Below, one piece after another: positions 33,522 through 41,433 of a stretch of DNA of 46,942 nt (position 1 is the first letter of the stretch; every line of letters starts with the position of its first letter). Location: NCBI GenBank assembly GCA_012841405.1, contig DUUT01000035.1, positions 1 through 46,942 on the forward strand, read 5' to 3'. The notes beneath the pieces are model-generated. The model was not told the origin of the DNA. It worked only from the letters and a program-made list of their open reading frames with translations, and made no database searches. The stretch comes from Chloroflexota bacterium. GTDB lineage: Bacteria > Chloroflexota > Anaerolineae > UBA1429. Position numbers and translations under genes: made by a program.

Positions 33522-34792
33522 GCTCGACTCTCTTTCTCAGTGGAGGCGGCTGAGCGTGCTCCGGGCTGGCGGCACGTCCAGTAGGCGGGCGGAGCCTCCT
33601 CCCAGCGGGGCATGGTGAGCCCGTCGGGATCGTAGGCCACCTGCCCGTCGCGCAGCGTGAACACGCAGTTCAGCTTGCGGTCGCCCAGCATCTTGGCCCG
33701 GCCGCAGTCGATGAAGCCAAAGCTCCCCTCGAGCACCTCGAGCACCGCCACGTCGGCGGGCGCCCCGACGTTCAGCGTGCCCAGCTCGGGGCGTCCGATG
33801 ATGCGCGCCGGCGCGACGGTGGCGCGGTAGATGAGGTCCTCCAGCGGGAGGCCCATGTTCAGGAACTTGCTCAGGACGTTGAGGATGTTCCCGACGAGCC
33901 CGTTGGCGGCGTTGCCCGTGTGCAGGTCGGTGCCCATCGAGTCGGGCACAAAGCCCTGCTGCACCGCGCACACGGCGTTGCGGAACCAAAAGCTCCCGCC
34001 ACCGTGGCCACAGTCAAAGATCACGCCCCGCTCCCGCGCCTCCCAGAGGGCGGGGTTCAGCGAGCCATCGTCGCGGATAATGGGGAACTGCTGCGCAAAG
34101 ACGTGGGTGTGGATATCACCCGGGCCGAGCTTGCGGAGGATGAGGTCCTCGTACGGCCGCTCGGGGCGCGGCCAAAAGTCGACCATCAGCGGCTTGCCGA
34201 TCATCCGGGCGGCTTCCACGCCACGATCGACCGCCGTCCATGGGCCGTGCTCGGCGTCGTACGGCTGCCACGTCCAGTAGTGGGCCGTCTTGATCCCCAC
34301 GATGACGTCCGGATGGGCGCTGGCCACCTCGGCGGCACGTTCCGGCCGCATACGGAAGGTGTCCTGCTCCACCTCGCCGAGCATGCCGGCGTCGACGATG
34401 TTGAGGAACGCCAGCACGCGCGTCTTGGAACGCTTGACGGTGATCTCGTTAAAGACGTCCCAGTTGTTGGCGCCCGCCGAGCCCGCATCGACCATGGTGG
34501 TCACGCCGGCCGAAAAGCTCTGCCCATCGGCGACGATGCCCCCGACGTAGTAGTGCGGGTCGAGGTGCACGTGCAGATCGATGAGGCCCGGCGTGACGTA
34601 CTTGCCCGTCACGTTGACGACGCGCGCGGCGTCGGTTGCCGGGATGTCGCGCTCGATGCGCGCGATGCGGCCGTCAGCGATGGCCACGTCGGCGAGCCGC
34701 GAGGTGCCCGCGACGGGGTCGATGACGGTGCCTCCTTGGAGGATCAAGTCATACGCGGGGGAACTGGGGCGCTCTTGAGGCTGGCTGCTCAT
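33518..34792 (-). CDS. cog3964-type amidohydrolase/deacetylase (EF_0837-like)
   Basis: A 424-residue amidohydrolase-superfamily enzyme often misnamed dihydroorotase. Metal ligand candidates are HVH (His74, His76) in PGLIDLHVHLDPHYYVGG, Lys168 in VGIKTAHYW (likely carboxylated), His228/His230 in IHTHVF, His263 in CGHGGGSFWF and Asp289 in GTDLHTGN. Known characterised members of this group cleave acetylated 2-hydroxy acids such as acetyl-mandelate rather than dihydroorotate. The start at ATG 34792 is set by AAGGAG five nt upstream; a longer frame upstream to 35200 is Arg/Pro-rich shadow sequence. Likely role: deacylating the imported compound before the PLP step. Confidence 0.87.
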   Translation of the reverse strand: MSSQPQERPSSPAYDLILQGGTVIDPVAGTSRLADVAIADGRIARIERDIPATDAARVVNVTGKYVTPGLIDLHVHLDPHYYVGGIVADGQSFSAGVTTMVDAGSAGANNWDVFNEITVKRSKTRVLAFLNIVDAGMLGEVEQDTFRMRPERAAEVASAHPDVIVGIKTAHYWTWQPYDAEHGPWTAVDRGVEAARMIGKPLMVDFWPRPERPYEDLILRKLGPGDIHTHVFAQQFPIIRDDGSLNPALWEARERGVIFDCGHGGGSFWFRNAVCAVQQGFVPDSMGTDLHTGNAANGLVGNILNVLSKFLNMGLPLEDLIYRATVAPARIIGRPELGTLNVGAPADVAVLEVLEGSFGFIDCGRAKMLGDRKLNCVFTLRDGQVAYDPDGLTMPRWEEAPPAYWTCRQPGARSAASTEKESRA

Positions 34793-34929
34793 GGCATCTC
34801 CTTGCCGAATGAAAAGTCGTGTCTCGCCCGCCGGAATCGGGCACGCCGACCCGCGACCGCGACGCCCCGTCCGCGGGGGCGATCGGGCCGCCACCGGGCG
34901 TTGCCTCCCCGGAAGCGTTCCCAGGGAGT

Positions 34930-35385
34930 CTAGTCCTTCACCGACAGGATCACCTCCAGCTCGGCGGCGGTGTTGCCCACCGGCAGGTTGCGCGACCCGA
35001 GGATCGTGCGGGGGGCGCGCCCGCGGTCCCCGAACACGGCGCCCATCACGTCGGTAAAGCCATCGGCGACCTTGTCCAGATCGTGAAAGTCGTCGTCCAC
35101 CGTGAGGTGGCCGTACACCCGCAGGATCTGGTCTACCTTGTCGAGGCTGCCCAGGTACTGCCGGATCATGGCCAGCTGGATGGTGGCGATGTGCTGGCAA
35201 GCCAGGTAGCCGTCTTCAAAGGTGAGTTCGCTGCCGATGAGCCCCTGCCGGAACGTCGCGCAGCCGCTCCCCGAGGTAAAGAGGAGGTTGCCCACCCGCC
35301 GCACGCTCACCAGCGCTGGCAGGTTCTGGGGATAGTCAATATTCAGCTCATACGCCTTTTGGGCCAAGCGTTCATCTGCCGTCAT
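34930..35385 (-). CDS. RidA/YjgF-family protein 1
   Basis: 151 residues, YjgF/YER057c/UK114 fold in its longer variant. It shows LLFTSGSGCA, a long helix AIQLAMIRQYLGSLDKVDQI-like region, and APRTILGSRNLPVGNT carrying the Arg that in RidA binds the carboxylate of the imine/enamine substrate. AAELEVI keeps the Glu at the position of E. coli RidA's active-site acid. Known RidA proteins hydrolyse reactive 2-aminoacrylate-type imines left by PLP enzymes. ATG 35385 has AGGAG upstream. It is the third of three tandem members in transcription order. Confidence 0.87.
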   Translation of the reverse strand: MTADERLAQKAYELNIDYPQNLPALVSVRRVGNLLFTSGSGCATFRQGLIGSELTFEDGYLACQHIATIQLAMIRQYLGSLDKVDQILRVYGHLTVDDDFHDLDKVADGFTDVMGAVFGDRGRAPRTILGSRNLPVGNTAAELEVILSVKD

Positions 35386-35408
35386 GCTGCTCTCCTGCCT
35401 TTCGTGCG

Positions 35409-35885
35409 CTAGTTCCGAATCTTGATGATGGCGTCGCAGATGATGGGCACGTTGTTGTTCAGGTTCGTCGCGCCGAGTTCGGTACGCGCGTGCATGCCCC
35501 GCTCGCCGAACACCTCGGTCATCACGTCGGTAAAGCCATCGGCGACCTCGGGGAGGTCGGAGAAGCCATCGGCGGTGTTGACCAGCGCCATGACCTTGAT
35601 GAAATAGTCCACGCGATCCAGGCTCCCCAGGGCGTTCTGGATGACGCCGAGCATGTTGATCGCCACCAGGCGGGCCGCCTGGTACCCCTCCTCGCGAGTG
35701 TACTCGCGCCCCAGACGGCCGACGAACGCGGGCTGGCCATCCTCGCCCCGCGGCTCCAGGCCGGTGACGAACAGCAGGTCGTCATGGATCTTGTACAGGG
35801 CGTTGCCGGCGCCGCTGCGGATCGTGCCGTCGTCGCCAAAAAGCGTCAGGCCAATCTTTTCCAGTCGCTGTTCGGCCTCACTCAT
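35409..35885 (-). CDS. RidA/YjgF-family protein 2
   Basis: 158 residues of the same longer RidA-like subfamily. It has LLFVTGLEPRGEDGQPAFVG, GYQAARLVAINMLGVIQNAL, GSLDRVDYFIKVMALVNT and HARTELGATNLNNNVP with the substrate-binding Arg. At the position of the conserved Glu near the C-terminus it reads IICDAIIKI, so that acid is shifted or replaced. AAGGAGG precedes ATG 35885. It sits 23 nt upstream of member 1 and 54 nt after member 3. Divergence from its neighbours is high, so this is an old duplication. Confidence 0.87.
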   Translation of the reverse strand: MSEAEQRLEKIGLTLFGDDGTIRSGAGNALYKIHDDLLFVTGLEPRGEDGQPAFVGRLGREYTREEGYQAARLVAINMLGVIQNALGSLDRVDYFIKVMALVNTADGFSDLPEVADGFTDVMTEVFGERGMHARTELGATNLNNNVPIICDAIIKIRN

Positions 35886-35939
35886 GCTTGTGCCTCCTTG
35901 ACGATAGAGTCTGTCGTGTTGGGCCTTGTCGGCGCCGCG

Positions 35940-36407
35940 TCAGCTCTTGAGCTTGATGACCATGTCCGCCGTAAAGGGGACGTTGCGACTGTGGGTGCCC
36001 GACCCCATGGCGGCGCGGGCGTGCTGGCCCCGCTGGCCAAAGGCCCGCGTAAAGACGTGCGAGAATCCGTTGGCCTGTGCGGGCATGTCGTAGAACTCGC
36101 CACCGCTGTTAAAGATGCACAGCGCCTTGACAAAGTAATCGATGTTGTCGAGGTCGCCCACGGCATCCTTGATGGTGGCCAGCATGCGAATGGCGGCGAG
36201 CCGCGCCGCCTCGTAGCCCTGCTCGGGGGTGAGGTCGACGCCCACGGTCCCCTGCATCAGGGGCTTGCCCTCGAGGTCAAAGGGGCCATGCCCAGAGAGG
36301 AACACCAGGTCCTTGTAGCGCCGGAAGGGCAGCACGCCCTTGCCGGTGCGGTCGATGCGGCCGATCTCAATGCCCATCGCAGCGAGTTTTTGTTCAGCAA
36401 TGCCCAT
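35940..36407 (-). CDS. RidA/YjgF-family protein 3
   Basis: 155 residues. It shows RYKDLVFLSGHGPFDLEGKP, GYEAARLAAIRMLATIKDAV, GDLDNIDYFVKALCIFNSGG and QHARAAMGSGTHSRNVP with the substrate Arg. The conserved C-terminal Glu is replaced (FTADMVIKL), so catalytic ability is doubtful. ATG 36407 is chosen because AAGGAGG lies 5-6 nt upstream; the frame's 90-codon extension runs into the permease gene. It is the first RidA gene after the two permeases, 41 nt downstream. RidA proteins are trimers, so it may form a mixed trimer with the other two. Confidence 0.86.
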   Translation of the reverse strand: MGIAEQKLAAMGIEIGRIDRTGKGVLPFRRYKDLVFLSGHGPFDLEGKPLMQGTVGVDLTPEQGYEAARLAAIRMLATIKDAVGDLDNIDYFVKALCIFNSGGEFYDMPAQANGFSHVFTRAFGQRGQHARAAMGSGTHSRNVPFTADMVIKLKS

Positions 36408-36448
36408 GTGTGCCTCCTTGGATAGTGCTCCGAAATGTGTTCCGCACA

Positions 36449-37360
36449 CTAACCTTTGATACCGCTCATGACAACACCTTGGACGAAATACTCCTGGAAC
36501 AAGAAGAACACGATGATGGGAGGTAGCGTCGTCAAGACGCTCGCGCACATGAGGAGGTGCTCCTTCGGCTCCTCTGTCATCCCTCCAGCCGTCTCTCGGA
36601 AATAGTTGAGTCCAACCGATATCGGGAATCTGCTCGACTCGTTCAGGTAAATCATCGGCTCTATGAACGAGTTCCACTGGTTGATCCCAGAGATGATCGT
36701 CAGCGTCGCAACCGCTGGCTTGCAGAGCGGCATAATGATTCTCCAGAAAATCCGGAAATAGCTCGCCCCGTCGATTAGCGCTGCCTCATCAAAGTCCCTC
36801 GGGATCGTCTGAATGAACTGGCGCATCAAGAATATCGCAAAGGCCCCCCCACCAAACCAGGAAGGAAGCCAGAGTGGTCTCCACGTGTTCAGAAACTGAA
36901 GGCCGGTCCACTCGCCGAACTTGTGAAACATGATGAACCGTGGGATCAGAGTGACCTGTGCCGGCATCATCATTGTACCAAGTGTAATCAGAAAAATCAC
37001 GTCCTGAAATCGATATTTGAACCGAGCAAAGCTGTAGGCGACTATGGAGCTGGTGAGAACTGCACCAAGCGTTGATATAAACGTAATGACAATCGTGTTA
37101 TATGCCCACCGGCCAAAAGGGACCATGGTAACCGTCTGCACATAGTTCTGCCATCTCAGCTCGGATGGGAACATGGCTGGCGGCCAGCTGTACATCTCCC
37201 ACGGGCCTTTGAACGAGCTCATCACCGTGTAAAAGTACGGATAGAAGAACAACAGCCCCAGTGCGATAGACACCGCGTAGAGCAGTATGTTCTTCGCAGA
37301 TTTCCTTCGGCTAGGAGAGGCTTTGCGTACTCCGATTGCTAGGGAATCTGTTGCTGTCAT
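36449..37360 (-). CDS. Carbohydrate ABC transporter permease (MalG/CUT1 type)
   Basis: A 303-residue inner-membrane permease with six hydrophobic segments. The EAA coupling loop reads EAALIDGASYFRIFWRIIMP, and the C-terminal helix block is typical of MalG-like subunits. It would pair with the permease at 37362-38342 and the binding protein at 38574-40022. No ATPase (MalK/MsmX type) is encoded here, so a shared one must act. ATG 37360 follows the other permease's stop by 1 nt, with GGAGGT upstream. Base composition is visibly more AT-rich than in the RidA genes downstream. Confidence 0.92.
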   Translation of the reverse strand: MTATDSLAIGVRKASPSRRKSAKNILLYAVSIALGLLFFYPYFYTVMSSFKGPWEMYSWPPAMFPSELRWQNYVQTVTMVPFGRWAYNTIVITFISTLGAVLTSSIVAYSFARFKYRFQDVIFLITLGTMMMPAQVTLIPRFIMFHKFGEWTGLQFLNTWRPLWLPSWFGGGAFAIFLMRQFIQTIPRDFDEAALIDGASYFRIFWRIIMPLCKPAVATLTIISGINQWNSFIEPMIYLNESSRFPISVGLNYFRETAGGMTEEPKEHLLMCASVLTTLPPIIVFFLFQEYFVQGVVMSGIKG

Positions 37361-37361
37361 C

Positions 37362-38342
37362 TTACGACGCACCTCCGTAGTAGACCCAGCGATCGGACAG
37401 GCGGACATTGGCGATGGTGAGCGCCATTACGATGACCGCGAAAATCCATGCCAGTGCTGATCCGTATCCCATGCGGAAGTAGGCGAATGACTGCTGATAG
37501 ATATGGAGCGCAAAGAACCAGCTCGCGTAGAACGGCCCTCCATCGGTGGCCACCCACGCCTGGGTGAATACCTGCAGAGCGCCAATGATGCCAAGTACCA
37601 GGTTAAAGAACAGGGCGGGGCTGATCATGGGTATCGTTACATACCAGAACTTTTTCCAAGCGCCAGCACCATCGATGCTCGCCACTTCATACAGCTCCTG
37701 TGGAACACCCTGTAGGCTGGCAAGGAAGATCAGCATGTTGTTCCCACCCAGCCCTGACCACAGGCTCATGAGCGCCAGCGATGGGATCACTGTCTTGGCT
37801 GAGGATAACCAAGGGAAATCACTGGGCCATCCAAATGGCGCTAACAGGTAGTTGAGCGTCCCGATTTCCGGATTCATGAGCCACACCCACAGCGTGGCCA
37901 TCGCGACCGCAGGGGTAAGATGGGGAAGGAAGAACATCGTCCGGAAATAGTTCGTTCCCCGCAGTCCCTGATTGAGCAGAATCGCTAGGCAGAGTGATCC
38001 AACGATACTTGGTGGCACGGTGATGATGGCGTAGTAGAATGTACGCCCCAAAGACGGCCAAAAGAGCTCGTCGTGAGAAAAAGCACGCTGATAGTTTGCG
38101 ATCCCCACCCAGCGAGGAGGGGAGAGGACATCGTACTCTGCAAAACTCAATACAAGACTGCCCACCATTGGGCCAGCAACGAAAAATATCAATCCAAGGA
38201 TCCAGGGAGAGAGAAAAGCAACTCCCCACCAGGATTGTCTTGCCTCATATGAGCTCTCTGCCCCCACCACAACCGCCCAAAAGCTACGCCGACCGGGCCG
38301 TATGCGTGCTTCTGTCGTGCCTTCGAGCGTATTTGCAGTCAC
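37362..38342 (-). CDS. Carbohydrate ABC transporter permease (MalF/CUT1 type)
   Basis: A 326-residue permease with six hydrophobic segments. It has WWGVAFLSPWILGLIFFVAG as first helix, FFLPHLTPAVAMATLWVWL, and the EAA-like loop YEVASIDGAGAWKKFWYVTI. GTG 38342 is used as the start because GGGAGG sits about 8 nt upstream; no ATG fits. It is the UgpA/MalF-like partner of the next gene. It is separated from the binding-protein gene by 231 nt, a wide gap inside an operon that may hold an mRNA-processing or attenuating signal. Confidence 0.91.
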   Translation of the reverse strand: MTANTLEGTTEARIRPGRRSFWAVVVGAESSYEARQSWWGVAFLSPWILGLIFFVAGPMVGSLVLSFAEYDVLSPPRWVGIANYQRAFSHDELFWPSLGRTFYYAIITVPPSIVGSLCLAILLNQGLRGTNYFRTMFFLPHLTPAVAMATLWVWLMNPEIGTLNYLLAPFGWPSDFPWLSSAKTVIPSLALMSLWSGLGGNNMLIFLASLQGVPQELYEVASIDGAGAWKKFWYVTIPMISPALFFNLVLGIIGALQVFTQAWVATDGGPFYASWFFALHIYQQSFAYFRMGYGSALAWIFAVIVMALTIANVRLSDRWVYYGGAS

Positions 38343-38573
38343 AGTCTATCCTCCCCGCCCGCGCTCTGGGCTAATCCTGGGCCTGCGATGCGCTGCGCAG
38401 ACGTAACCCGCCGTCTCGTCATGACCATGGAGGGCACAGCGTGCCGAGTAATGGCTAGGTCAGAGCCCGACTCGCAACTCAGCCGCCGCGCCCTCCACGT
38501 CACCAGGCCCCACGCTCGTTGTCATCCTACAGGTAAGGGCCAGTCCTACTTATGCTGCAATGAAGCGCTTTCC
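38343..38573 (-). other. Wide gap between binding-protein and permease genes
   Basis: 231 nt without a supported gene. No strong promoter pair was found on the minus strand. Such gaps after sugar-binding-protein genes often hold a stem that lowers downstream expression, but I see only short inverted repeats here. Confidence 0.4.
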
Positions 38574-40022
38574 CTAGGGCCGAGGTTCGTCAAGGATTTT
38601 CTGAATCGCGGGCTGAGCGTGACTGACCATCTCTTCCCAGTTCTCATCACCATTCCAGTACGGTGTGATGTGCTGCGTGAAAGCATCTTGCACTTCCTGG
38701 GCACGTACGTTGTAGGGCATCGGATAGGGATCAATCCCCGAATCGAACCAGTGCGCCGCGAACTCCATGGCCTTGCCGCTGGCCGGACGCGACCACAGCT
38801 TCTCACTGAACCAGGCCGAACGCCGGGCCATGCAGTGCAGCGTCCCTTCAGTGCCCGCGTAGAGCGCAGGTTCGGGGCTGGTGAGGCGGGCGGCAAGCAG
38901 ACAGGCTTCCTCGGGATGCTTCGTCTTTGCATAGACAGCCATCGTGTTATAGGAGAGGCATGAGCCGCGGCTGCCGTCCGGCCCCTTGGGCCAGGGTACA
39001 TAGAGTGGCTCAAATGTGTCCCCGATCCGAGCACGCCATGTCTCCGGCTGCCCAACAGTGCCACCTCGACTGACCATCTTACCGGCGGTAAACAGATCGA
39101 CGCCCTCAAGTTGCTGAAGGTCGATGTCTGTAGGACGATAGCCCTCCAGGCCGAGGTTGTAGTACCACTCGAGGGCAGCCTTGACCCGCGGGAATTCGTC
39201 GCCGAGCTGCAGAGTGCGTCCATCGTAGGATTGCAGCCACGAGTCCTCGGTGCTACCTCCAGCACCTGGTCCCCCTTCTGGCAACCCCCATGTCCGGGTG
39301 ACCTGAGAAGCATAGTGTGGCTGTGCCATACCATCCAGTTGTACGCCCCAGATCTCACCCGGCTTGGCAGCCCCGCGGATGATCTCTTCCCAATCCATGA
39401 TGGTCCAGTCACCCTCGATGGCTCCTTCAGGAAGGGAGACACCCGCATCGTTCAACAGGTCCATGTTGAATCCTACGACACCGTTGCCGCCGGGATGCAC
39501 CACCGTCGGTAGGTAGAAGAGCTTGTCGTCTACTGCAAGCCTCACATCGGCGATGACGCTCGGGAAAAAGTCATCAAACTCGATGTCGTGCGTCTCGATA
39601 AAGTCGTCCAGTTGAAGGCAGATCCCCTTCCACGCCAAATACGGGCTCCACCGGTTGTGCCCTGCAAAGACGTCCCACACGAGGCCTGTCGCCCCCTGAG
39701 CCAGGCCCTTCTTGAACATCTCAGCATATACAACGTCCTCAATCTGGACCGTGATGTGGGGGTTCTCTTCCATGAACTTCTCTGCCCAAATGGCGTCAAA
39801 GTCCCAAGCATCCCCGGCGAACTTGCCAAGTCGTAGCGTGATTTTCTCGCTGGGGGCAGCCACCGGCTGCTCACTTGCCTGTGTCACTTCCTTCTCGGCC
39901 TGGCCCTCCTTCTCTGCGGGCTTTTCCGCCACCTTGGGCTGACAAGCTGCGGCAAGCAGACCCACTGCGCTGATCATACCAGCCTGCAACAAGGCACGAC
40001 GGCTCAGACGCTGCTCCAACAT
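38574..40022 (-). CDS. Extracellular solute-binding lipoprotein (sugar-type, family 1)
   Basis: 482 residues. The N-terminus LSRRALLQAGMISAVGLLAA has twin Arg and ends at Cys27 (LLAAAC), so a lipoprotein, possibly exported by Tat. A Lys/Glu/Pro linker is followed by a family 1 binding domain: ITLRLGKFAGDAWDFDAIWA, NPHITVQIEDVVYAEMFKKG, then LPTVVHPGGNGVVGFNMDLL and the NGDENWEEMVSHAQPAIQKI ending. The ligand is unknown; sugar or sugar acid fits the family and the downstream enzymes. AGGAGGTTCACC lies just upstream of ATG 40022. It is the first gene of the ABC-RidA-lyase operon. Confidence 0.9.
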   Translation of the reverse strand: MLEQRLSRRALLQAGMISAVGLLAAACQPKVAEKPAEKEGQAEKEVTQASEQPVAAPSEKITLRLGKFAGDAWDFDAIWAEKFMEENPHITVQIEDVVYAEMFKKGLAQGATGLVWDVFAGHNRWSPYLAWKGICLQLDDFIETHDIEFDDFFPSVIADVRLAVDDKLFYLPTVVHPGGNGVVGFNMDLLNDAGVSLPEGAIEGDWTIMDWEEIIRGAAKPGEIWGVQLDGMAQPHYASQVTRTWGLPEGGPGAGGSTEDSWLQSYDGRTLQLGDEFPRVKAALEWYYNLGLEGYRPTDIDLQQLEGVDLFTAGKMVSRGGTVGQPETWRARIGDTFEPLYVPWPKGPDGSRGSCLSYNTMAVYAKTKHPEEACLLAARLTSPEPALYAGTEGTLHCMARRSAWFSEKLWSRPASGKAMEFAAHWFDSGIDPYPMPYNVRAQEVQDAFTQHITPYWNGDENWEEMVSHAQPAIQKILDEPRP

Positions 40023-40056
40023 GGTGAACCTCCTTGGTCACGATCCGGCGTTTTCC

Positions 40057-40085
40057 TTGCTCCCGTATCACGTGCCCAGTATAAT
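40057..40085 (+). promoter_or_regulatory. Promoter for the response regulator gene
   Basis: TTGCTC (40057-40062) and a perfect TATAAT (40080-40085) are 17 nt apart on plus. On the minus strand TATACT (40083-40078) overlaps the same bases and may be the -10 of the binding-protein operon, with no good -35. Confidence 0.55.
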
Positions 40086-40109
40086 GATCACAATCATGGC
40101 ACGTGATAC
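40065..40109. promoter_or_regulatory. Perfect 12-bp inverted repeat, likely shared operator
   Basis: GTATCACGTGCC (40065-40076) and GGCACGTGATAC (40098-40109) are exact reverse complements, 21 nt apart. Each contains CACGTG, with centres 31 bp apart, about three helix turns. The TATAAT lies between them. A dimeric regulator bound here would control both the response regulator and the ABC-RidA operon. Confidence 0.65.
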
Positions 40110-40200
40110 AGGGTTACCTGGGCTCATCATACCGAACTACCGCTCCCGTCACTACGGCATTTAGGACATCGGTAGGGTCATAAAAGGTCCAAAAAGGGAC

Positions 40201-41433
40201 ATGCGCACCAGCCTTCCGCTCGAAGTTTGCCTTCGCCGCGCCCTTAACTGCCTCTACGATTCGGTGGCCCTCGGGCAGAGCCCACTAATAGACCTGCTGC
40301 GGCTTCGCAGCCGGCCGAACTCGCCCGATGCGCTCCGCACGCTCCTCGAGTCCGAAATCCAGTCGCTTGCCGATGAGCCCGGTGCCCCAACGAGCAGCAA
40401 GAACCATCGCTACTACCAAGTGCTGTTCTATCGCTACATCCAGCGCTTTACCCAGCAGGAGGTGGCCGCTCAACTCGGTATCGGCACGCGACACCTCCGA
40501 CGCGAGCAAGACGCTGCCATCGAGTACTTGGCGTACAGGCTGCGGCAGCGCTACGATTTGAGGACTACCTCCCAGATCGAACCGGGCGAGAGCGCTACTG
40601 AAAATGCGGCATCAGCCTATGGCGATATCGATACCGAGATAGAGCACCTTACGGACTCTCTCGGCAAACGTGCTTGTGAGCTGCGCTCTGTTCTCGAGGA
40701 GTGCGCCCTGCTGACAAGGGCACTGGCCGCCCAGCGTAACGTGACGCTACAGATAGGCCTCGAGGAGCTGTATTCAGTGGCCGTAAGCCAGCCGATCCTG
40801 AAGCAGATCATCCTCAACGTGCTCACGATGGCGATACGCGCCGGCGATGCGGGGACTGTCTGCGTCGGGGCACACGTGACACATGGCGCAGTCGCCCTCA
40901 CGTTCACACCCCAACCCGCGCCACACCACGCCCCGCAGCCCATCACGTGGGATCAACACACGCTATCGATCACGCGACGCATGGCCCGCGCCTTCCGGGG
41001 CCAGGTCGAGGCGTCAGCGCCGGACGTCCCCGCCGTACTCACCCTCACCCTCCCCTTGGCCGACCGTCTCCGTGTCTTGGCCATCGAGGACAACCAGGAC
41101 ACCCTCGACCTCTGGCAACGCTACCTGCGCGACAGCCCTTTTCACCTCATCCCCCTGCGCAGCCCACATGACGCTCTCGCCGAGATCGAGCGCTTACAGC
41201 CCGACCTGATCGTGCTCGATATCATGATGCCCGAGGTGGACGGGTGGGAACTCCTCAACAGGCTGCGCGAGCATCGGCTCGGCAAGTCGCTGCCCGTCGT
41301 CGTCTGTAGCGTGTTGCCCCAGCGCGACCTCGCCCTGTCTCTGGGCGCCAATGGCTTTCTCCCCAAGCCGGCTACGCGCGAGCAGTTCCTGGGACTGCTC
41401 CAACACCTGGCTGCGGTTGCAGTACAGAGGTGA
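40201..41433 (+). CDS. Response regulator with N-terminal HTH and degenerate kinase-like middle domain
   Basis: 410 residues. Residues about 75-120 (YIQRFTQQEVAAQLGIGTRH then LRREQDAAIEYLAYRL) form a sigma-region-4-like helix-turn-helix. Residues about 190-285 resemble a histidine-kinase ATPase domain: LKQIILNVLTMAIRAG sits where the N-box should be and ITRRMARAFRGQVEASAP where the G-box ends, but the ATP-binding Asn and Gly residues are missing. Residues about 290-405 are a receiver with AIEDNQDT, Asp340 in VLDIMMPEVDG and FLPKP. Receiver at the C-terminus with HTH in front is a reversed order. It is divergent from the ABC-RidA operon, which it may regulate. Confidence 0.82.
   Translation: MRTSLPLEVCLRRALNCLYDSVALGQSPLIDLLRLRSRPNSPDALRTLLESEIQSLADEPGAPTSSKNHRYYQVLFYRYIQRFTQQEVAAQLGIGTRHLRREQDAAIEYLAYRLRQRYDLRTTSQIEPGESATENAASAYGDIDTEIEHLTDSLGKRACELRSVLEECALLTRALAAQRNVTLQIGLEELYSVAVSQPILKQIILNVLTMAIRAGDAGTVCVGAHVTHGAVALTFTPQPAPHHAPQPITWDQHTLSITRRMARAFRGQVEASAPDVPAVLTLTLPLADRLRVLAIEDNQDTLDLWQRYLRDSPFHLIPLRSPHDALAEIERLQPDLIVLDIMMPEVDGWELLNRLREHRLGKSLPVVVCSVLPQRDLALSLGANGFLPKPATREQFLGLLQHLAAVAVQR

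Noticed and set aside
33518-34792. Dihydroorotase (pyrimidine biosynthesis)
   Set aside because: Motifs fit the cog3964 group, no pyrimidine genes are nearby, and characterised members of the group are not dihydroorotases.
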